A stretch of 36,970 nt of DNA from Treponema sp. (GCA_016290335.1 JAEETM010000034.1:1-36970); one strand, 5' to 3'. Positions 27,201-36,224 are shown, counted from the stretch's first letter. A program made the numbers and translations. The notes: generated from the sequence alone by a model not told the origin.

Positions 27201-27849
27201 GCTCATCCTTTGGGTAATAGAATGCAGGAAGATACAAAACAGGTACCGGTCCTACATAAAGCAGGGCATTAAAAAATGCAAACTCACCGCCGGGCAGCAG
27301 CCAGGTTCTTGTAGCATCAATATGCCAGTGCGGGTCTTCATCATCACAGAAAGTAAGCTTTGAGTTTTTAAAAGAAATTGTATTCGACTGACTTTTGCCG
27401 AACAAATCAGAAAAAACTATAAGTGTAGAACCCGAAGGAAGATTAAGTGCATCACTTTTTGTCTGAACTACACGTCCTCCGTCAAAAACACCTTCCAGGG
27501 TTGAAGTATTCATTAAAAGTGAGTTAGCTGTTGTTTTTTCACCGCCGGCAGAAGCTCCTTCTGTAACGATTTCAACATTACCCGAAGCAAAAAGCATTTC
27601 GGTAGCACGATTATAAGTAACCTTATCTGCCTTTATGCTAGTTTTATTGCTACCCTTTTTTACGGAAATCTCAACGGCACCTTCAAGTTCAATTAAATCC
27701 TCACTGCCATCCTCCGACTTTTTGTACGAGGTCTGCATTGAGTTTTCTATAGTGATTGTTGTAACTTCGGATTCCTGGGCAGAAAGATTTGAGGAAAGAA
27801 ATATGAAAAATAAAGTAAATAACAATGTTTTTACAAACTTTTTAAACAT
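24253..27849 (-). CDS. lptD: LptD/OstA-like outer-membrane assembly barrel
   Basis: The 1198-residue outer-membrane protein resembles LptD, which places lipopolysaccharide in the outer leaflet in other bacteria. A signal peptide (cleavage after SAQ, about residue 25) is followed by an OstA/LptA-like jellyroll region at about 30-140 (IELEGAVEISVKKG, SIKADKVTYNRATEMLFASGNVEI). Aromatic beta-barrel strands fill the rest, up to WELNPK. Two low-complexity inserts occur: a Ser/Glu patch near 247-262 and a Glu/Gln/Lys-rich stretch at about 540-615. Many treponemes lack classical lipid A genes, so the lipid moved may differ; T. pallidum TP0515 is the known relative. AGG lies just before ATG. A paired palindrome sits in its leader. 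Confidence 0.85.
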   Translation of the reverse strand: MFKKFVKTLLFTLFFIFLSSNLSAQESEVTTITIENSMQTSYKKSEDGSEDLIELEGAVEISVKKGSNKTSIKADKVTYNRATEMLFASGNVEIVTEGASAGGEKTTANSLLMNTSTLEGVFDGGRVVQTKSDALNLPSGSTLIVFSDLFGKSQSNTISFKNSKLTFCDDEDPHWHIDATRTWLLPGGEFAFFNALLYVGPVPVLYLPAFYYPKDELIFNPVFSKSDRKGFTVQNTYYILGRKPLQSSSSSSSSEETTSSAEALKGLYNFMKPTTLKEQERQGLILHNLDENYSGTTSTYLKVMADYYSKLGYFAGLEGVFQPKNKNITNLKFNVDLGFSKTLFANNNYSFISSANKTYWDQSNFMGLKVPFRYGANLELSLSKPFRTTIQMPLYTDPYFYYDFMVRQESMDWISYFLQGDDTTSSQSEYSTFAWKISNSYSPTLPAALKPYISSLSIKLDSSLSFGTATASFDKSDKDRIKDNIANGDSWSSYTPERKFYYPTEVTPATASVSLSGTIFQWPLSSSTAKKETVKYTVPLVQPEELMSEKQLAQKKEKELEEQKKQQEQAENDGESSEKQAEQSEQAKTEQQENDTESEEKASETEENPENALLKNLLVKLPEFSSSSSSSVTVPTGLSYSLGYSIAPTVTTKFSYGTTESYIVNEATGAESTRTYLNTQEDFDWTKIKSFMYTYKMPTSLSSNLKYGGNYFTMTNKFSWDPILQGHPNTDGVTTSEKKSLILADHKAESQTISNTNTISFKPFSYVPMFADTGVSWNTTLKLFRRDFKGTSSDTNWETYWKSSDAWESYWLHDYWDDENWADEDEEKTFKRKIITTNTVNFTLGANELNNKFKQNFTWSMTLPPQQVKHSLSLNLTFPYVSSSFSWSFQERASSSSTDTEEANKSKYEYNTLSQALSLNLFNSSLKLSESLSLTTDSDKLEKDNRTGMDILDSMKVSLSWKRITAAYTMSYTQNYELEEGQGWIAKTNSEGKNYKEFIPYSLSFSWSPETKTYYKWSKKISFAPGLSTSVIADLIRPTNSYLTFSPSLNFKIGDMLTLSFSATSRNSTLYWYFQGKDSIYNDCGSWFVPQFFGDLFRSFGMAFGEASKGGFTANREASGFKLKSLSMTASHDLHDWSFNMTWKFEPKLVKQDGQYTYNFDPYISIGIVWKPMDSMKTTIVSEYNKTKEKKVWELNPK

Positions 27850-27868
27850 AAAAACCTATTCCTCAAAA

Positions 27869-27895
27869 GATATCCGGGTCAAGCCCGAATATGAC
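27869..27895. repeat. Palindromic element, left copy of an inverted pair
   Basis: This 27-bp stretch is an approximate inverted copy (20 of 27 positions) of the palindrome at 27949-27975. It holds a CGGG-loop-CCCG hairpin with the shared core GGTCAAGCC-like loop. It lies in the leader of lptD, about 10 nt upstream of the ribosome-binding region. Confidence 0.55.
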
Positions 27896-27948
27896 ATTTT
27901 TTTGTACAAGAATATGACACTTCCTTTCGTATATAAATATGACCTTTT

Positions 27949-27975
27949 GTCATTCTCCGGCTTGACCGGAGAATC
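27949..27975. repeat. Palindromic element, right copy, inside the end of uvrA
   Basis: The hairpin has a perfect 9-bp stem ATTCTCCGG/CCGGAGAAT around the loop CTTGA (plus strand). It encodes the last seven residues of UvrA (FSGQAGE) and its TGA stop. Its inverted partner is at 27869-27895. Between the two copies the heptamer ATATGAC occurs three times at roughly 23-25-bp intervals. Confidence 0.65.
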
Positions 27976-30853
27976 TTTTCTCATGCTCCAGCTGCTGCTT
28001 TACAAACTGACCGGTATAGCTTTTTTTGCAGGCTGCAACCTCTTCCGGCGTACCGGTAGTAATTACAGTACCACCGCGGGTTCCACCTTCCGGCCCTAAA
28101 TCTATTATATAATCAGACTGGCATATTACGTCAAGATTATGTTCAATCATAACAACAGTATTTCCATTATCAACAAGCTTTTGAATTACGGACATAAGCT
28201 GCTTTACATCTGCAAAATGAAGTCCTGTAGTCGGTTCATCAAGAATATAAAGAGTTTTGCTTGTAGCTGGACGGGCTAGCTCGTTTGCAAGCTTTACACG
28301 CTGGGCTTCACCACCAGATAAGGTCAAAGCACTCTGTCCCAGCTGAATATAACCTAAACCAACCGATTGTAAGGTTGCAATTTTTCTATATATATGAGGT
28401 ATTCCCTGGAAAAAATCACAGGCTTCATCAATCGTCATATTGAGTACATCATTTATACTTTTGCCCTTATATTCAACTTCGAGTGTTTCGTGATTAAAAC
28501 GCTTCCCACCACAGACTTCGCACTGAATGAAAACATCCGGTAAAAAGTTCATTTCAATTACTATTTCGCCAGCACCCTGACAATTTTCGCAGCGACCACC
28601 CTTTACATTAAAGCTGAATCGTCCCTTCTGGTAACCGCGCACCTTACTTTCCGGCAAACTTGCAAATAAATCACGTATAGAATCAAAAACACCAACATAA
28701 GTTGCAGGATTTGAACGCGGTGTACGTCCAATTGGAGACTGGTCAATATTTATGACTTTATCAACCCCTTCTATACCGTCCACCCCTTTGCAGGCACCTA
28801 CAGGATAATCTGTACGCATAATCTTGTTACTTACAGCCGGATAAAGAATATCGCGCATAAGGGTTGATTTTCCCGAACCGCTTACACCAGTAATGCAGGT
28901 AAAGGTACCAAGCGGAATCTTTACAGTTATATCCTTTAAGTTATGCTCTGTTGCACCATTAACAGTTATGAACAGACCGTTTCCCTTACGTCGTTCAGCC
29001 GGAATATCCATACGCAGCTTACCTGCAAGATACTGTCCTGTAAGGCTATTCTTTACTTTTGCAACTTCATCCGGAGTTCCTGCAGCTACAACCTTACCGC
29101 CATTTACACCGGCACCCGGTCCCATATCAATAAGGTAGTCGGCTGTACGAAGAGTCTGTTCATCATGTTCAACAACAATTACCGTATTTCCGTTATCTCG
29201 GAGATTTATGAGTGTGTCTATAAGCCGCTGATTATCGCGCTGATGAAGTCCGATTGACGGTTCGTCAAGAATGTACATAACGCCGCACAGGGCAGAACCG
29301 ATTTGTGTTGCAAGACGGATTCGCTGAGCTTCACCACCGGAAAGTGTTTCTGCGGCACGCTCCATTGTAAGATAGTCCAGTCCAACATCACGCAGAAAGC
29401 GGAGACGAGCACGGATTTCTTTCATTATCTGGGCAGCAATCTGGGCTTCGCTTTCGGAAAGCTGGAGTTCATCAAAAAACTTAATTGAATCTAGAACAGA
29501 AAGCTTACATAGCTCGTGAATATTCTTATTGCCGATTGTAACACCAAGAGCTTCCGGTCTGAGCCTCATTCCGTGACAGGCAGAACATTCGTGAATAGAC
29601 ATAAACTTTTCTTCTATATTTACACGCATGGATTCGCCCCAGGCTTCCTTGTAACGGCGGGTCATTTCGCGTAAAACTCCGGGCCACGGTCTGTTATATT
29701 CTGAATAGCCTTCTCCACTCTGCTTTTTGTAAATCCAGTGAAGCTTACGGGTTTCGTCACCATTCCATACAAAATCAAACTGTTTTTTTGTAAGCTGGTC
29801 TATCGGCGTATCAAGCGTAAAGCCTTCTGCTTCGGCAACTGCATTGAATATGCTCCTGTTCCATTCGCCTGTAGGATTGAAAAAAGGAAAAGCTCCCTGA
29901 TTAAAGCTTAGTGATTTATCGGGCAGGATTTTATTATAATCCCACTCCATTTTTTCGCCCAAACCTGTACATTCAGGACATGCGCCAAAAGGATTATTAA
30001 AGCTGAATAGTCGTGGCTGTAAATCTGGAATGGAAATACCGCAGTCAGGGCAGGCATTTTTCTGACTGAAAAATACTTCTACTTCCTTCTGGGCCTGTGC
30101 TTCGGCTTCGAACTCACCGGTTGCATCTTCGGGAACACGGCGGCTGATTATTACAATTCCGTTTGCATTTTTAAGTGCAATTTCTATTGAATCGGCAAGG
30201 CGCGACCTTACATCATCTGTTTTTTTAATTCTGTCAACGACAATTTCGATTGTATGCTTTTTCTGTTTATCAAGCTTGATTGAATCTTCAAGTTCAGCCA
30301 TTACACCGTCTATTCTTGCACGGATAAAACCTGACTGTTTTGCATCATCAAGGATTTTCTGATGCTCACCTTTTTTTCCGCGGATAACCGGAGCAAGAAC
30401 CTGCATTTTTGTACCGTCTGGCCAGCTCATCACTGTATCTATAATCTGGTCAACAGACTGTTCACGAATCTCGCGTCCGCACTGAGGACAATGAGGATGC
30501 CCCGCACGTGCATAAAGCAGACGATAAAAGTCGTAAATCTCGGTGATTGTGCCAACTGTTGAACGCGGATTTTTATTTGTTGATTTCTGTTCAATTGAAA
30601 TTGCAGGGGACAGACCTTCTATAAGATCTACATCAGGCTTATCCATACGGCCAAGAAACTGGCGTGCATAGCTGGAAAGCGATTCCATATAACGACGCTG
30701 CCCTTCTGCAAAAAGGGTGTCGAATGCAAGTGAGGATTTTCCGCTGCCACTAAGTCCAGAAATTACGACCAGTTTATTGCGTGGGAGCGTAACATCTATG
30801 TTCTTTAAGTTATGCTCCCGCGCACCACGAATCACAATCTTATCATCTGTCAT
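27950..30853 (-). CDS. uvrA: Excinuclease ABC subunit A
   Basis: UvrA is the damage sensor of nucleotide excision repair and dimerises to load UvrB on DNA. The 967-residue protein has two ABC modules: Walker [10 protein letters not shown] at about 33-41 and a second GVSGSGKST near 660, each with an LSGGEAQR signature, plus three cysteine-rich zinc sites (CPQC in the first ATPase half, CPDC with CPEC, and CENC with CEVC). The order and length are normal. The last residues, FSGQAGE, come from a palindromic repeat and are not family-conserved. There is no Shine-Dalgarno sequence; ATG follows an extended -10 promoter by 8 nt. No LexA-type operator was recognised. Confidence 0.97.
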   Translation of the reverse strand: MTDDKIVIRGAREHNLKNIDVTLPRNKLVVISGLSGSGKSSLAFDTLFAEGQRRYMESLSSYARQFLGRMDKPDVDLIEGLSPAISIEQKSTNKNPRSTVGTITEIYDFYRLLYARAGHPHCPQCGREIREQSVDQIIDTVMSWPDGTKMQVLAPVIRGKKGEHQKILDDAKQSGFIRARIDGVMAELEDSIKLDKQKKHTIEIVVDRIKKTDDVRSRLADSIEIALKNANGIVIISRRVPEDATGEFEAEAQAQKEVEVFFSQKNACPDCGISIPDLQPRLFSFNNPFGACPECTGLGEKMEWDYNKILPDKSLSFNQGAFPFFNPTGEWNRSIFNAVAEAEGFTLDTPIDQLTKKQFDFVWNGDETRKLHWIYKKQSGEGYSEYNRPWPGVLREMTRRYKEAWGESMRVNIEEKFMSIHECSACHGMRLRPEALGVTIGNKNIHELCKLSVLDSIKFFDELQLSESEAQIAAQIMKEIRARLRFLRDVGLDYLTMERAAETLSGGEAQRIRLATQIGSALCGVMYILDEPSIGLHQRDNQRLIDTLINLRDNGNTVIVVEHDEQTLRTADYLIDMGPGAGVNGGKVVAAGTPDEVAKVKNSLTGQYLAGKLRMDIPAERRKGNGLFITVNGATEHNLKDITVKIPLGTFTCITGVSGSGKSTLMRDILYPAVSNKIMRTDYPVGACKGVDGIEGVDKVINIDQSPIGRTPRSNPATYVGVFDSIRDLFASLPESKVRGYQKGRFSFNVKGGRCENCQGAGEIVIEMNFLPDVFIQCEVCGGKRFNHETLEVEYKGKSINDVLNMTIDEACDFFQGIPHIYRKIATLQSVGLGYIQLGQSALTLSGGEAQRVKLANELARPATSKTLYILDEPTTGLHFADVKQLMSVIQKLVDNGNTVVMIEHNLDVICQSDYIIDLGPEGGTRGGTVITTGTPEEVAACKKSYTGQFVKQQLEHEKRFSGQAGE

Positions 30854-30861
30854 AGTGGCGT

Positions 30862-30870
30862 ATTATAGCA
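30862..30870 (-). promoter_or_regulatory. Extended -10 promoter of uvrA
   Basis: The minus strand reads TGCTATAAT, an extended -10 motif with perfect TATAAT (30862-30867). No good -35 hexamer is present, as expected for extended -10 promoters. ATG of uvrA starts 8 nt after the hexamer, so the mRNA may be leaderless. Confidence 0.6.
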
Positions 30871-30913
30871 GAAAATCAAAGAGTGCGCTATAGGTTCGTA
30901 TAGGGTTTTAAAA

Positions 30914-32410
30914 TTACTTCAACAAACCTTTGCTTGTCTTTGCAACGTGCTTGAATACTTCTTCAAAGCGGTTCAAGGCTTCATCAATAATTTCCGGTGT
31001 ATCGGCAAGTGATGTGTAAAGACGTGAACCGGCAAGTGTTACGATTCCGTTTGCCATGTAAGCGGCACCCATTCTTTCCATAGAATCCTTACGAACATAC
31101 ATCATATCTTTATGCTTGAGGATTCCAAGTGCAGATTTCAAGAAGCTCAGAGAACTGAAATCAAAGCTCATTGCACCTGTACATTCAAGGTGGCAGATTG
31201 AGCCCTGGTTGTAAGCTACGAATGGAAGTCCGTATTTAGAAATCAAACCTTTTAAACCGTCTGTAAGTCGGTCGCCCATTTTTCCTGCAATTTCGCAGGC
31301 ATTTGTACGGGCAATTTCCTGAATTGCAGCAGTTCCGGCTACACATGAAAGTGGATTTGCAGCAAGAGTTCCGCCTACATAAGCGCGGTGTTTACCGGTT
31401 GCAAGTCCGGCAGCCATAAGCTGAGCGTATTCTTTCTTTCCGCCTACACCACCGGCTGCAGGATAACCACCGGCTACGATTTTTCCAAAGATTGTCAAAT
31501 CAGGTACTACATCAAAGTATTCCTGTGCACCACCAAGAGCAACACGGAAGCCGGTTACAACTTCGTCAAAAATCATAAGTGCACCGTATTTGTCGCAGAG
31601 CTCGCGCACCCCCTTGTTGTAGTCTTTTGCAACAGGACGGGTTCCGCTTTCAGGACCAACTGGTTCAATTAAAACTCCGGCTGTTCCACCCTTTGCCTTA
31701 TTGCGACGGAGGATTGTTTCGAGCATGTTAAGGTCATTAGGACGGCATTCATCAATCTGTCCGTAGATTCGGCTTGGGATTCCGTGTGATTCAAGAAGGT
31801 TTCGGCTGCCAGGGATTTTCAAACCATAAACAAGCTGATCAGACCAGCCGTGATAAGCACCACCCATTTTAATGATTCGTTTGTGTTCTGTTGCAATTCG
31901 GGCAATTCGCATTGATGCCATACAGGCTTCAGTTCCTGAACAGAGCATGCGGAACATTTCTACGTTAGGCATATGCTTGTTGATTTCCTTTGCAATCATC
32001 AGCTCTGATTCATGAAGAAGACCAGTTACAGGGCCACATGTCTGCAAAAGTTCAATAACACGTTTTCTTACAGGCTCATAATTTGAACCGAGAATTGTAG
32101 GTCCGCCAGCCTGAAGGAAGTCAATATATTTGTTTCCATCTTTATCATAAAGATAAGCACCATCTGCTTTTTCCATACACATTGGGAAGGGTTTGTTAAA
32201 AGCAAGGTTATGCTGTACGCCGCCCGGAATATAGTTTTTTGCTTCCTCAAATACTGCCTTTGATTTTGTACATTTTTCATCGTAATACTTCATGATTACA
32301 TTCTGATAGTAATCATCAGTAACTTCCCAGATTTCCTGGCTTGTAAGATTTTTGAGCTGGCGATTAATCTCATCAGGATCATCCCATCTGCTTATTGCGC
32401 AATTTGTCAT
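30914..32410 (-). CDS. Class III aminotransferase, glutamate-1-semialdehyde aminomutase-like
   Basis: The 498-residue pyridoxal-phosphate enzyme resembles glutamate-1-semialdehyde aminomutase. The Schiff-base lysine is K310 in TIFGKIVAGGYP, the cofactor-binding aspartate is D282 in FDEVVTGFR, and the phosphate-binding turn is SGTEA at 158-162. About 50 extra N-terminal residues precede the normal family start. A haem role is unlikely because no haem gene is nearby; it more likely transfers an amino group to or from a sugar-derived or other aldehyde. GGAGG lies seven bases before ATG. It is the last gene of the tetR, kinase, aldolase-GtrA operon, 20 nt after the fusion gene. Confidence 0.85.
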   Translation of the reverse strand: MTNCAISRWDDPDEINRQLKNLTSQEIWEVTDDYYQNVIMKYYDEKCTKSKAVFEEAKNYIPGGVQHNLAFNKPFPMCMEKADGAYLYDKDGNKYIDFLQAGGPTILGSNYEPVRKRVIELLQTCGPVTGLLHESELMIAKEINKHMPNVEMFRMLCSGTEACMASMRIARIATEHKRIIKMGGAYHGWSDQLVYGLKIPGSRNLLESHGIPSRIYGQIDECRPNDLNMLETILRRNKAKGGTAGVLIEPVGPESGTRPVAKDYNKGVRELCDKYGALMIFDEVVTGFRVALGGAQEYFDVVPDLTIFGKIVAGGYPAAGGVGGKKEYAQLMAAGLATGKHRAYVGGTLAANPLSCVAGTAAIQEIARTNACEIAGKMGDRLTDGLKGLISKYGLPFVAYNQGSICHLECTGAMSFDFSSLSFLKSALGILKHKDMMYVRKDSMERMGAAYMANGIVTLAGSRLYTSLADTPEIIDEALNRFEEVFKHVAKTSKGLLK

Positions 32411-32430
32411 TTCTTGCCTCCATTGTATTT

Positions 32431-33939
32431 TTAATTATTTGCCTCAAGGGCGTTTTTATTTGTATCCAGACTATCGCGGAAAACGAAAAATCTGTCATAT
32501 ACATATTCAGTTGTAAGGTTCAGCACCATATTGATTACGGTTGTGAACTGTCCCTTCAAATTGTCTACTGCTCCCCAGTTGAAGCTGCAGAGATATTTCT
32601 GCAAAAAGGTTGTTGCCGGAGTGAAAACCGCATAGAACAGTGCAACCTTAAGCATTGCAACAGGAACATTTGTTGCAGACTTGAACGTAAACTTTCTGTT
32701 GAACGTAAAGTTCCAGATTACGGAAAGAATAAGCGCAACAAGATAGCTTACCCAATATTTAATCTGCGGATCAGCTGTCATGGATTCCCATGGGAGACAT
32801 TTTTCCAGAAGAGTTTCTGAAACAATTTCGATTACGCCGGCAGAAACAGAAAACAGGAAAAACTTAAGAACACGGAGTCCTTCTGTTTTTTTGTCTGATT
32901 TTGATTTTGTGTGTTCTGACTTTTCCTCAATTTTTTCATTTTTCTTTTTTGAATACTTTAACTTAAAAACCGTACGCATAAGCCAGCAGTCAAATGCGCC
33001 AAGCGTAATTTTTTTACCGCACGCTGCTGTGTACAGCTTTGAAATACCTGCCTTGTTTATGAGGATTTCGAGTGCTTCTACATCATCTTTATCTTCTGCC
33101 TTTATGATGCAGCCGACACCTTTTACAAGAACTGCATCATTTTTTTCAAGCACTGTCATAATCTTCTGAAGGTCATTTTTGCAAACCTTAAGCTTAGCAC
33201 CAAGCATCTGGCTCATATCATCAAGCTGGGCTCTTATTCCGCCAAGCTCTGCAAGCTTTTCCATAAGCGGAGAATCAACAATTTTCACATTCGGATATTT
33301 CCTGGCGATTTTTTCAGCCAAATCAACAGCTCGTTCAGAAAGTGGTGACGGAACAAGCATCTGTTCTATACCGCCCACCTTTTTGTCCACGGTGCGCTTA
33401 CAAACTTCTTCCAGAACTTCTGCTTTGTGAATTGCATCTTCTTTGTCTTTTCCCAGAATAACTGCTCCGTGATGCAGCATAAGGACTGTTTTGCTGCCGG
33501 CCTTTAAGGCTTCTTCAACACCTTTTTTAAGTTTTTTAGTTCCCGGCAGACCATAAGAAGCAACCTTTATTTCTCCAAGAAGAGATTTTTCTTCATCAGT
33601 CATTTCAAGGGTGCTGGTACCAACCAATCCGATTGCAGTTGCATAATCCTGATGAGTATGAATAACAAAATTAACTTCGGGATACTGGGCATAGCAGGCG
33701 GCGTGAATGCGTTTTTCACTTGAAGGCTTACGGCCGGTCCAGGTTTCATCTTCCATATTAAAAAGAGGAATATCATCGGCTGTTAGTGTTTCATAACCAA
33801 GTCCGCTTGGAGTTATTGCAAAATGCTTTTCATCAATGCGGCTGCTGATATTTCCCCACGTTCTGGCTACAAGTTTTTTTTCAAGCAGGATAAGTCCTGT
33901 CTGTACAATGCTGTTTTTTATTTCATGCTCGTTCATCAT
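32431..33939 (-). CDS. Class II aldolase fused to a second aldolase-like domain and GtrA-like membrane domain
   Basis: The 502-residue fusion has three parts. Residues 1-195 are a class II aldolase/adducin domain with likely metal ligands His94, His96 (IHTHQD) and His156 or His157 (LHHGAV) and catalytic Glu75 (PSSE), so it should be active on a sugar phosphate (aldolase or epimerase). Residues about 200-330 look like a degenerate copy: VKGVGCIIKAEDKDDVEAL aligns with LHHGAVILGKDKEDAIHKA but lacks the histidines. After a Lys/Glu-rich linker (331-354), residues 355-490 form four membrane helices of GtrA type, including WNFTFNRKFTF (409-419). GtrA proteins help move lipid-linked sugars. The frame is continuous, so the fusion is real in this sequence. 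Confidence 0.85.
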   Translation of the reverse strand: MMNEHEIKNSIVQTGLILLEKKLVARTWGNISSRIDEKHFAITPSGLGYETLTADDIPLFNMEDETWTGRKPSSEKRIHAACYAQYPEVNFVIHTHQDYATAIGLVGTSTLEMTDEEKSLLGEIKVASYGLPGTKKLKKGVEEALKAGSKTVLMLHHGAVILGKDKEDAIHKAEVLEEVCKRTVDKKVGGIEQMLVPSPLSERAVDLAEKIARKYPNVKIVDSPLMEKLAELGGIRAQLDDMSQMLGAKLKVCKNDLQKIMTVLEKNDAVLVKGVGCIIKAEDKDDVEALEILINKAGISKLYTAACGKKITLGAFDCWLMRTVFKLKYSKKKNEKIEEKSEHTKSKSDKKTEGLRVLKFFLFSVSAGVIEIVSETLLEKCLPWESMTADPQIKYWVSYLVALILSVIWNFTFNRKFTFKSATNVPVAMLKVALFYAVFTPATTFLQKYLCSFNWGAVDNLKGQFTTVINMVLNLTTEYVYDRFFVFRDSLDTNKNALEANN

Positions 33940-33958
33940 TTTCCCCTTTTACAAACAT

Positions 33959-35545
33959 TTATAAATTGATTTCCCTGAACAGCTTTTTGTTCGTTGGATA
34001 TATTGATTTGAAAACCTTGTAATTCTTATCGTACACAGCTTTGTTTTCTGCATTCGGTGTGAATACTTCCTTTACCCTTACAAAATCCTTAACCTTATCA
34101 ATAGAAGGAATCAAGCCTCGTCCTATACCTACAAGCATTGCGGCTCCCACTGCTCCAACATCCTGTGCGTGTTCAACTGTTTCAATTTTGCGGCCTGTAA
34201 TATCGGCAAGAATCTGGCAGGTAACTTTAGAAAGTGCGCCCCCACCAACAAAGCGGATTGTGTCGCTCGATTTTACTTTAAGCTCTTGTGATTCAAGCAT
34301 CCAGCGCAAGTGAAAACAGATTCCTTCAAGCACGGCGCGAATCATCTGAGTTTTACCGGTTCCAATGTTTATGTTAAAGAAAACTCCTGCTGCATTTGGA
34401 TCTTCGAACGGGCAGCGGTTTCCGTGAAGCCAGGGCGTAAATACAACACCGTTGCTTCCGGCTGGAACATCCTTGATTGTATCGCTGAGATAATCATAAA
34501 GGCTTTCGTATTCTGTTTCCTTGCTTTCGGCAACATCCTGCTTTTTCAGATAGATTCCGATTTCATCAAGAGCAAGGTGTTCTTTTACCCACTCAAAGCA
34601 TTTTCCGGCAGTTTCCATTTCTGCAAAATAATTGAATCGTCCACGAACCGGTCCCATTGCGGCTGCGATTGAATGGCTTGCATCTACAATCTGTTTGTTT
34701 GTAACTGTACCAACCCAGCCGGAGGTTCCTGAATAAATGTGTGTGTCGCCGACATTCGTATAGCCTGCGCCTACACCAATAAGGGTTGCATCTCCGCCAC
34801 CGCCATAAACATCAATTCCTTCCCGTAACCCAAGTTCACCGGCTGCTTTTGGAGTAAGCTTTCCTGCAACCTGATAACACTCAATTACACGAGGAAGATG
34901 CTTAAGGTTTACCTTAAACATCCGACAGAGTTTTTCACTCCAGCTGTAGTTGTTGGAATTATACAGGAAAGTTGACCAGGCTGAATCTTTTGTCATAACA
35001 CATTCACCTGTAGCCCGGCAGATAAAATATTCTTTTACATCAAGCCACTTAAAAACCTTTGAAAAAAGTTCGGGTTCATTTTCCTTTACCCAGAGATATT
35101 TCCAGACAGGATCTTTTACACTTAATGGAGCTGCATGTGTTTGAGCAAGACAGGTCAGGAGCTTAATGAGTCCAAGCCCGGCAACCTTTAAGCCTTTACC
35201 TGAATACTTTTTCATAACCTCAGAAGAACGCTGGTCCATATAACTCATAGGACGGCGGATTGCATTTCCTTCTTTATCAACAAGAACAAGTCCCTGCATT
35301 TGGGAACAGAAGCTGATTCCTACAATTTCTTTAGGGATAACACCGGTTTTCTGTAAAAGTGATTTTGTTGTAGAACAAAGTGCAGACCACCACTCTTCTG
35401 CATCCTGTTCGGCGCCACCGTTTTCCAGAATATAAAGATTGTACGCCTCATAAGCTCCATCAACAAGCTCAATTTCTTTGTCCATTTTAAAGAGACAGGT
35501 TTTTACACCCGTCGTACCGATGTCATAAGCTATTGCATATTCCAT
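33959..35545 (-). CDS. FGGY-family carbohydrate kinase, xylulokinase-like
   Basis: The 528-residue sugar kinase has the ATP-binding phosphate-1 motif DIGTTGVKT at 8-16, the substrate-side CSQMQGLVLVD (80-90) and D104 in MDQRS, and probable catalytic base D252 in GGGGDATLIG. The second half has YSGTSGWVG and GGGALSKVTCQILADITG, the adenosine-binding element. It is somewhat longer than xylulokinases (about 480-500) and near the length of AI-2 kinase, so the sugar is not certain. GAGGGT lies five bases before ATG. The aldolase-GtrA gene follows after 19 nt, which suggests that the phosphorylated sugar is passed on to that enzyme. Confidence 0.87.
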   Translation of the reverse strand: MEYAIAYDIGTTGVKTCLFKMDKEIELVDGAYEAYNLYILENGGAEQDAEEWWSALCSTTKSLLQKTGVIPKEIVGISFCSQMQGLVLVDKEGNAIRRPMSYMDQRSSEVMKKYSGKGLKVAGLGLIKLLTCLAQTHAAPLSVKDPVWKYLWVKENEPELFSKVFKWLDVKEYFICRATGECVMTKDSAWSTFLYNSNNYSWSEKLCRMFKVNLKHLPRVIECYQVAGKLTPKAAGELGLREGIDVYGGGGDATLIGVGAGYTNVGDTHIYSGTSGWVGTVTNKQIVDASHSIAAAMGPVRGRFNYFAEMETAGKCFEWVKEHLALDEIGIYLKKQDVAESKETEYESLYDYLSDTIKDVPAGSNGVVFTPWLHGNRCPFEDPNAAGVFFNINIGTGKTQMIRAVLEGICFHLRWMLESQELKVKSSDTIRFVGGGALSKVTCQILADITGRKIETVEHAQDVGAVGAAMLVGIGRGLIPSIDKVKDFVRVKEVFTPNAENKAVYDKNYKVFKSIYPTNKKLFREINL

Positions 35546-35597
35546 ATGCTACCCTCAATAATAAAAACTTCCATTTTTAAATTACTTTTTTAAATCT

Positions 35598-36224
35598 TTA
35601 TATTTTCAAGGCATTTAATAAAAACCTTGTAAGCTCACTAATCATCTTTTGATTGTTTTGGAAAACATCTTCGCCGCAATACAATTTAAGGCGTTCCCTG
35701 TAATAATCGCAACTGTAAGAAAACTGAATCATCATCAAAACACTGTCGAAGAAAAATGCAAACAGCATCGGGTCTGCAGCTTTATCTATTTTTCCATTCT
35801 TCTGCGCTTTTGAAACAAGCTCGACATAAACCTTTGCAGAAACTCCTTCAATTTCTTTTGCAAGTTCCTTTGCAAAAATGTTTGCTTCCATTGAAGAAAT
35901 TGTATTGTACATTCTGTTGATTTCGCTTCCATCGATTGAAGTCTGGATTACTGCATTCACGATATTTTTTACACAAAGCTCAATGTCATCTTCGTGAGAA
36001 ATAACATCGCTTAAAACTTCAGAAAGAGTTTCGAGTCCGTAATGAACGCACGCAAGAAAAAGAGCATTTTTGTCTGAATAATATTTATAAATTACGCCTA
36101 CACTTATTCCGGCATTTTTTGCAATTTTACTGAGGCTGGCACCGGTTAGGCCCTGGTCGGCAAACTCTTTTATACCGGCGTTGATGAGAGCGTTTTGTTT
36201 TTCTTCAGAAAGCTTGTGGTAAAT
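35598..36224 (-). CDS. TetR-family transcriptional regulator, apparent ATT start
   Basis: The 208-residue repressor has a TetR-type helix-turn-helix at about 29-48 (ASLSKIAKNAGISVGVIYKYYSDK) and a helical ligand domain. No ATG, GTG or TTG occurs between the in-frame stop at 36245-36243 and the DNA-binding domain. AGGAG (36236-36232) followed by seven bases leads exactly to ATT at 36224, which I take as the start. A GTG at 35960 would remove the first 88 residues, including the DNA-binding domain. The gene lies 52 nt before the kinase with no terminator between, so it probably controls its own operon. A one-base sequencing error or a mutation that changed the start codon are alternatives. Confidence 0.82.
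   Translation of the reverse strand: MYHKLSEEKQNALINAGIKEFADQGLTGASLSKIAKNAGISVGVIYKYYSDKNALFLACVHYGLETLSEVLSDVISHEDDIELCVKNIVNAVIQTSIDGSEINRMYNTISSMEANIFAKELAKEIEGVSAKVYVELVSKAQKNGKIDKAADPMLFAFFFDSVLMMIQFSYSCDYYRERLKLYCGEDVFQNNQKMISELTRFLLNALKI

Noticed and set aside
27635..28099. Plus-strand open frame crossing the uvrA-lptD gap
   Set aside because: Most of it is antisense to lptD and uvrA ends, and it has no recognisable domain or ribosome-binding site.
30854..30913. SOS box before uvrA
   Set aside because: No GAAC-N4-GTTC or CTG-N10-CAG arrangement stands out; spirochaete operators may differ, so absence is not proof.
35598..35960. A 120-residue protein starting at GTG 35960
   Set aside because: The same frame continues upstream through a complete TetR helix-turn-helix, so the GTG is internal.
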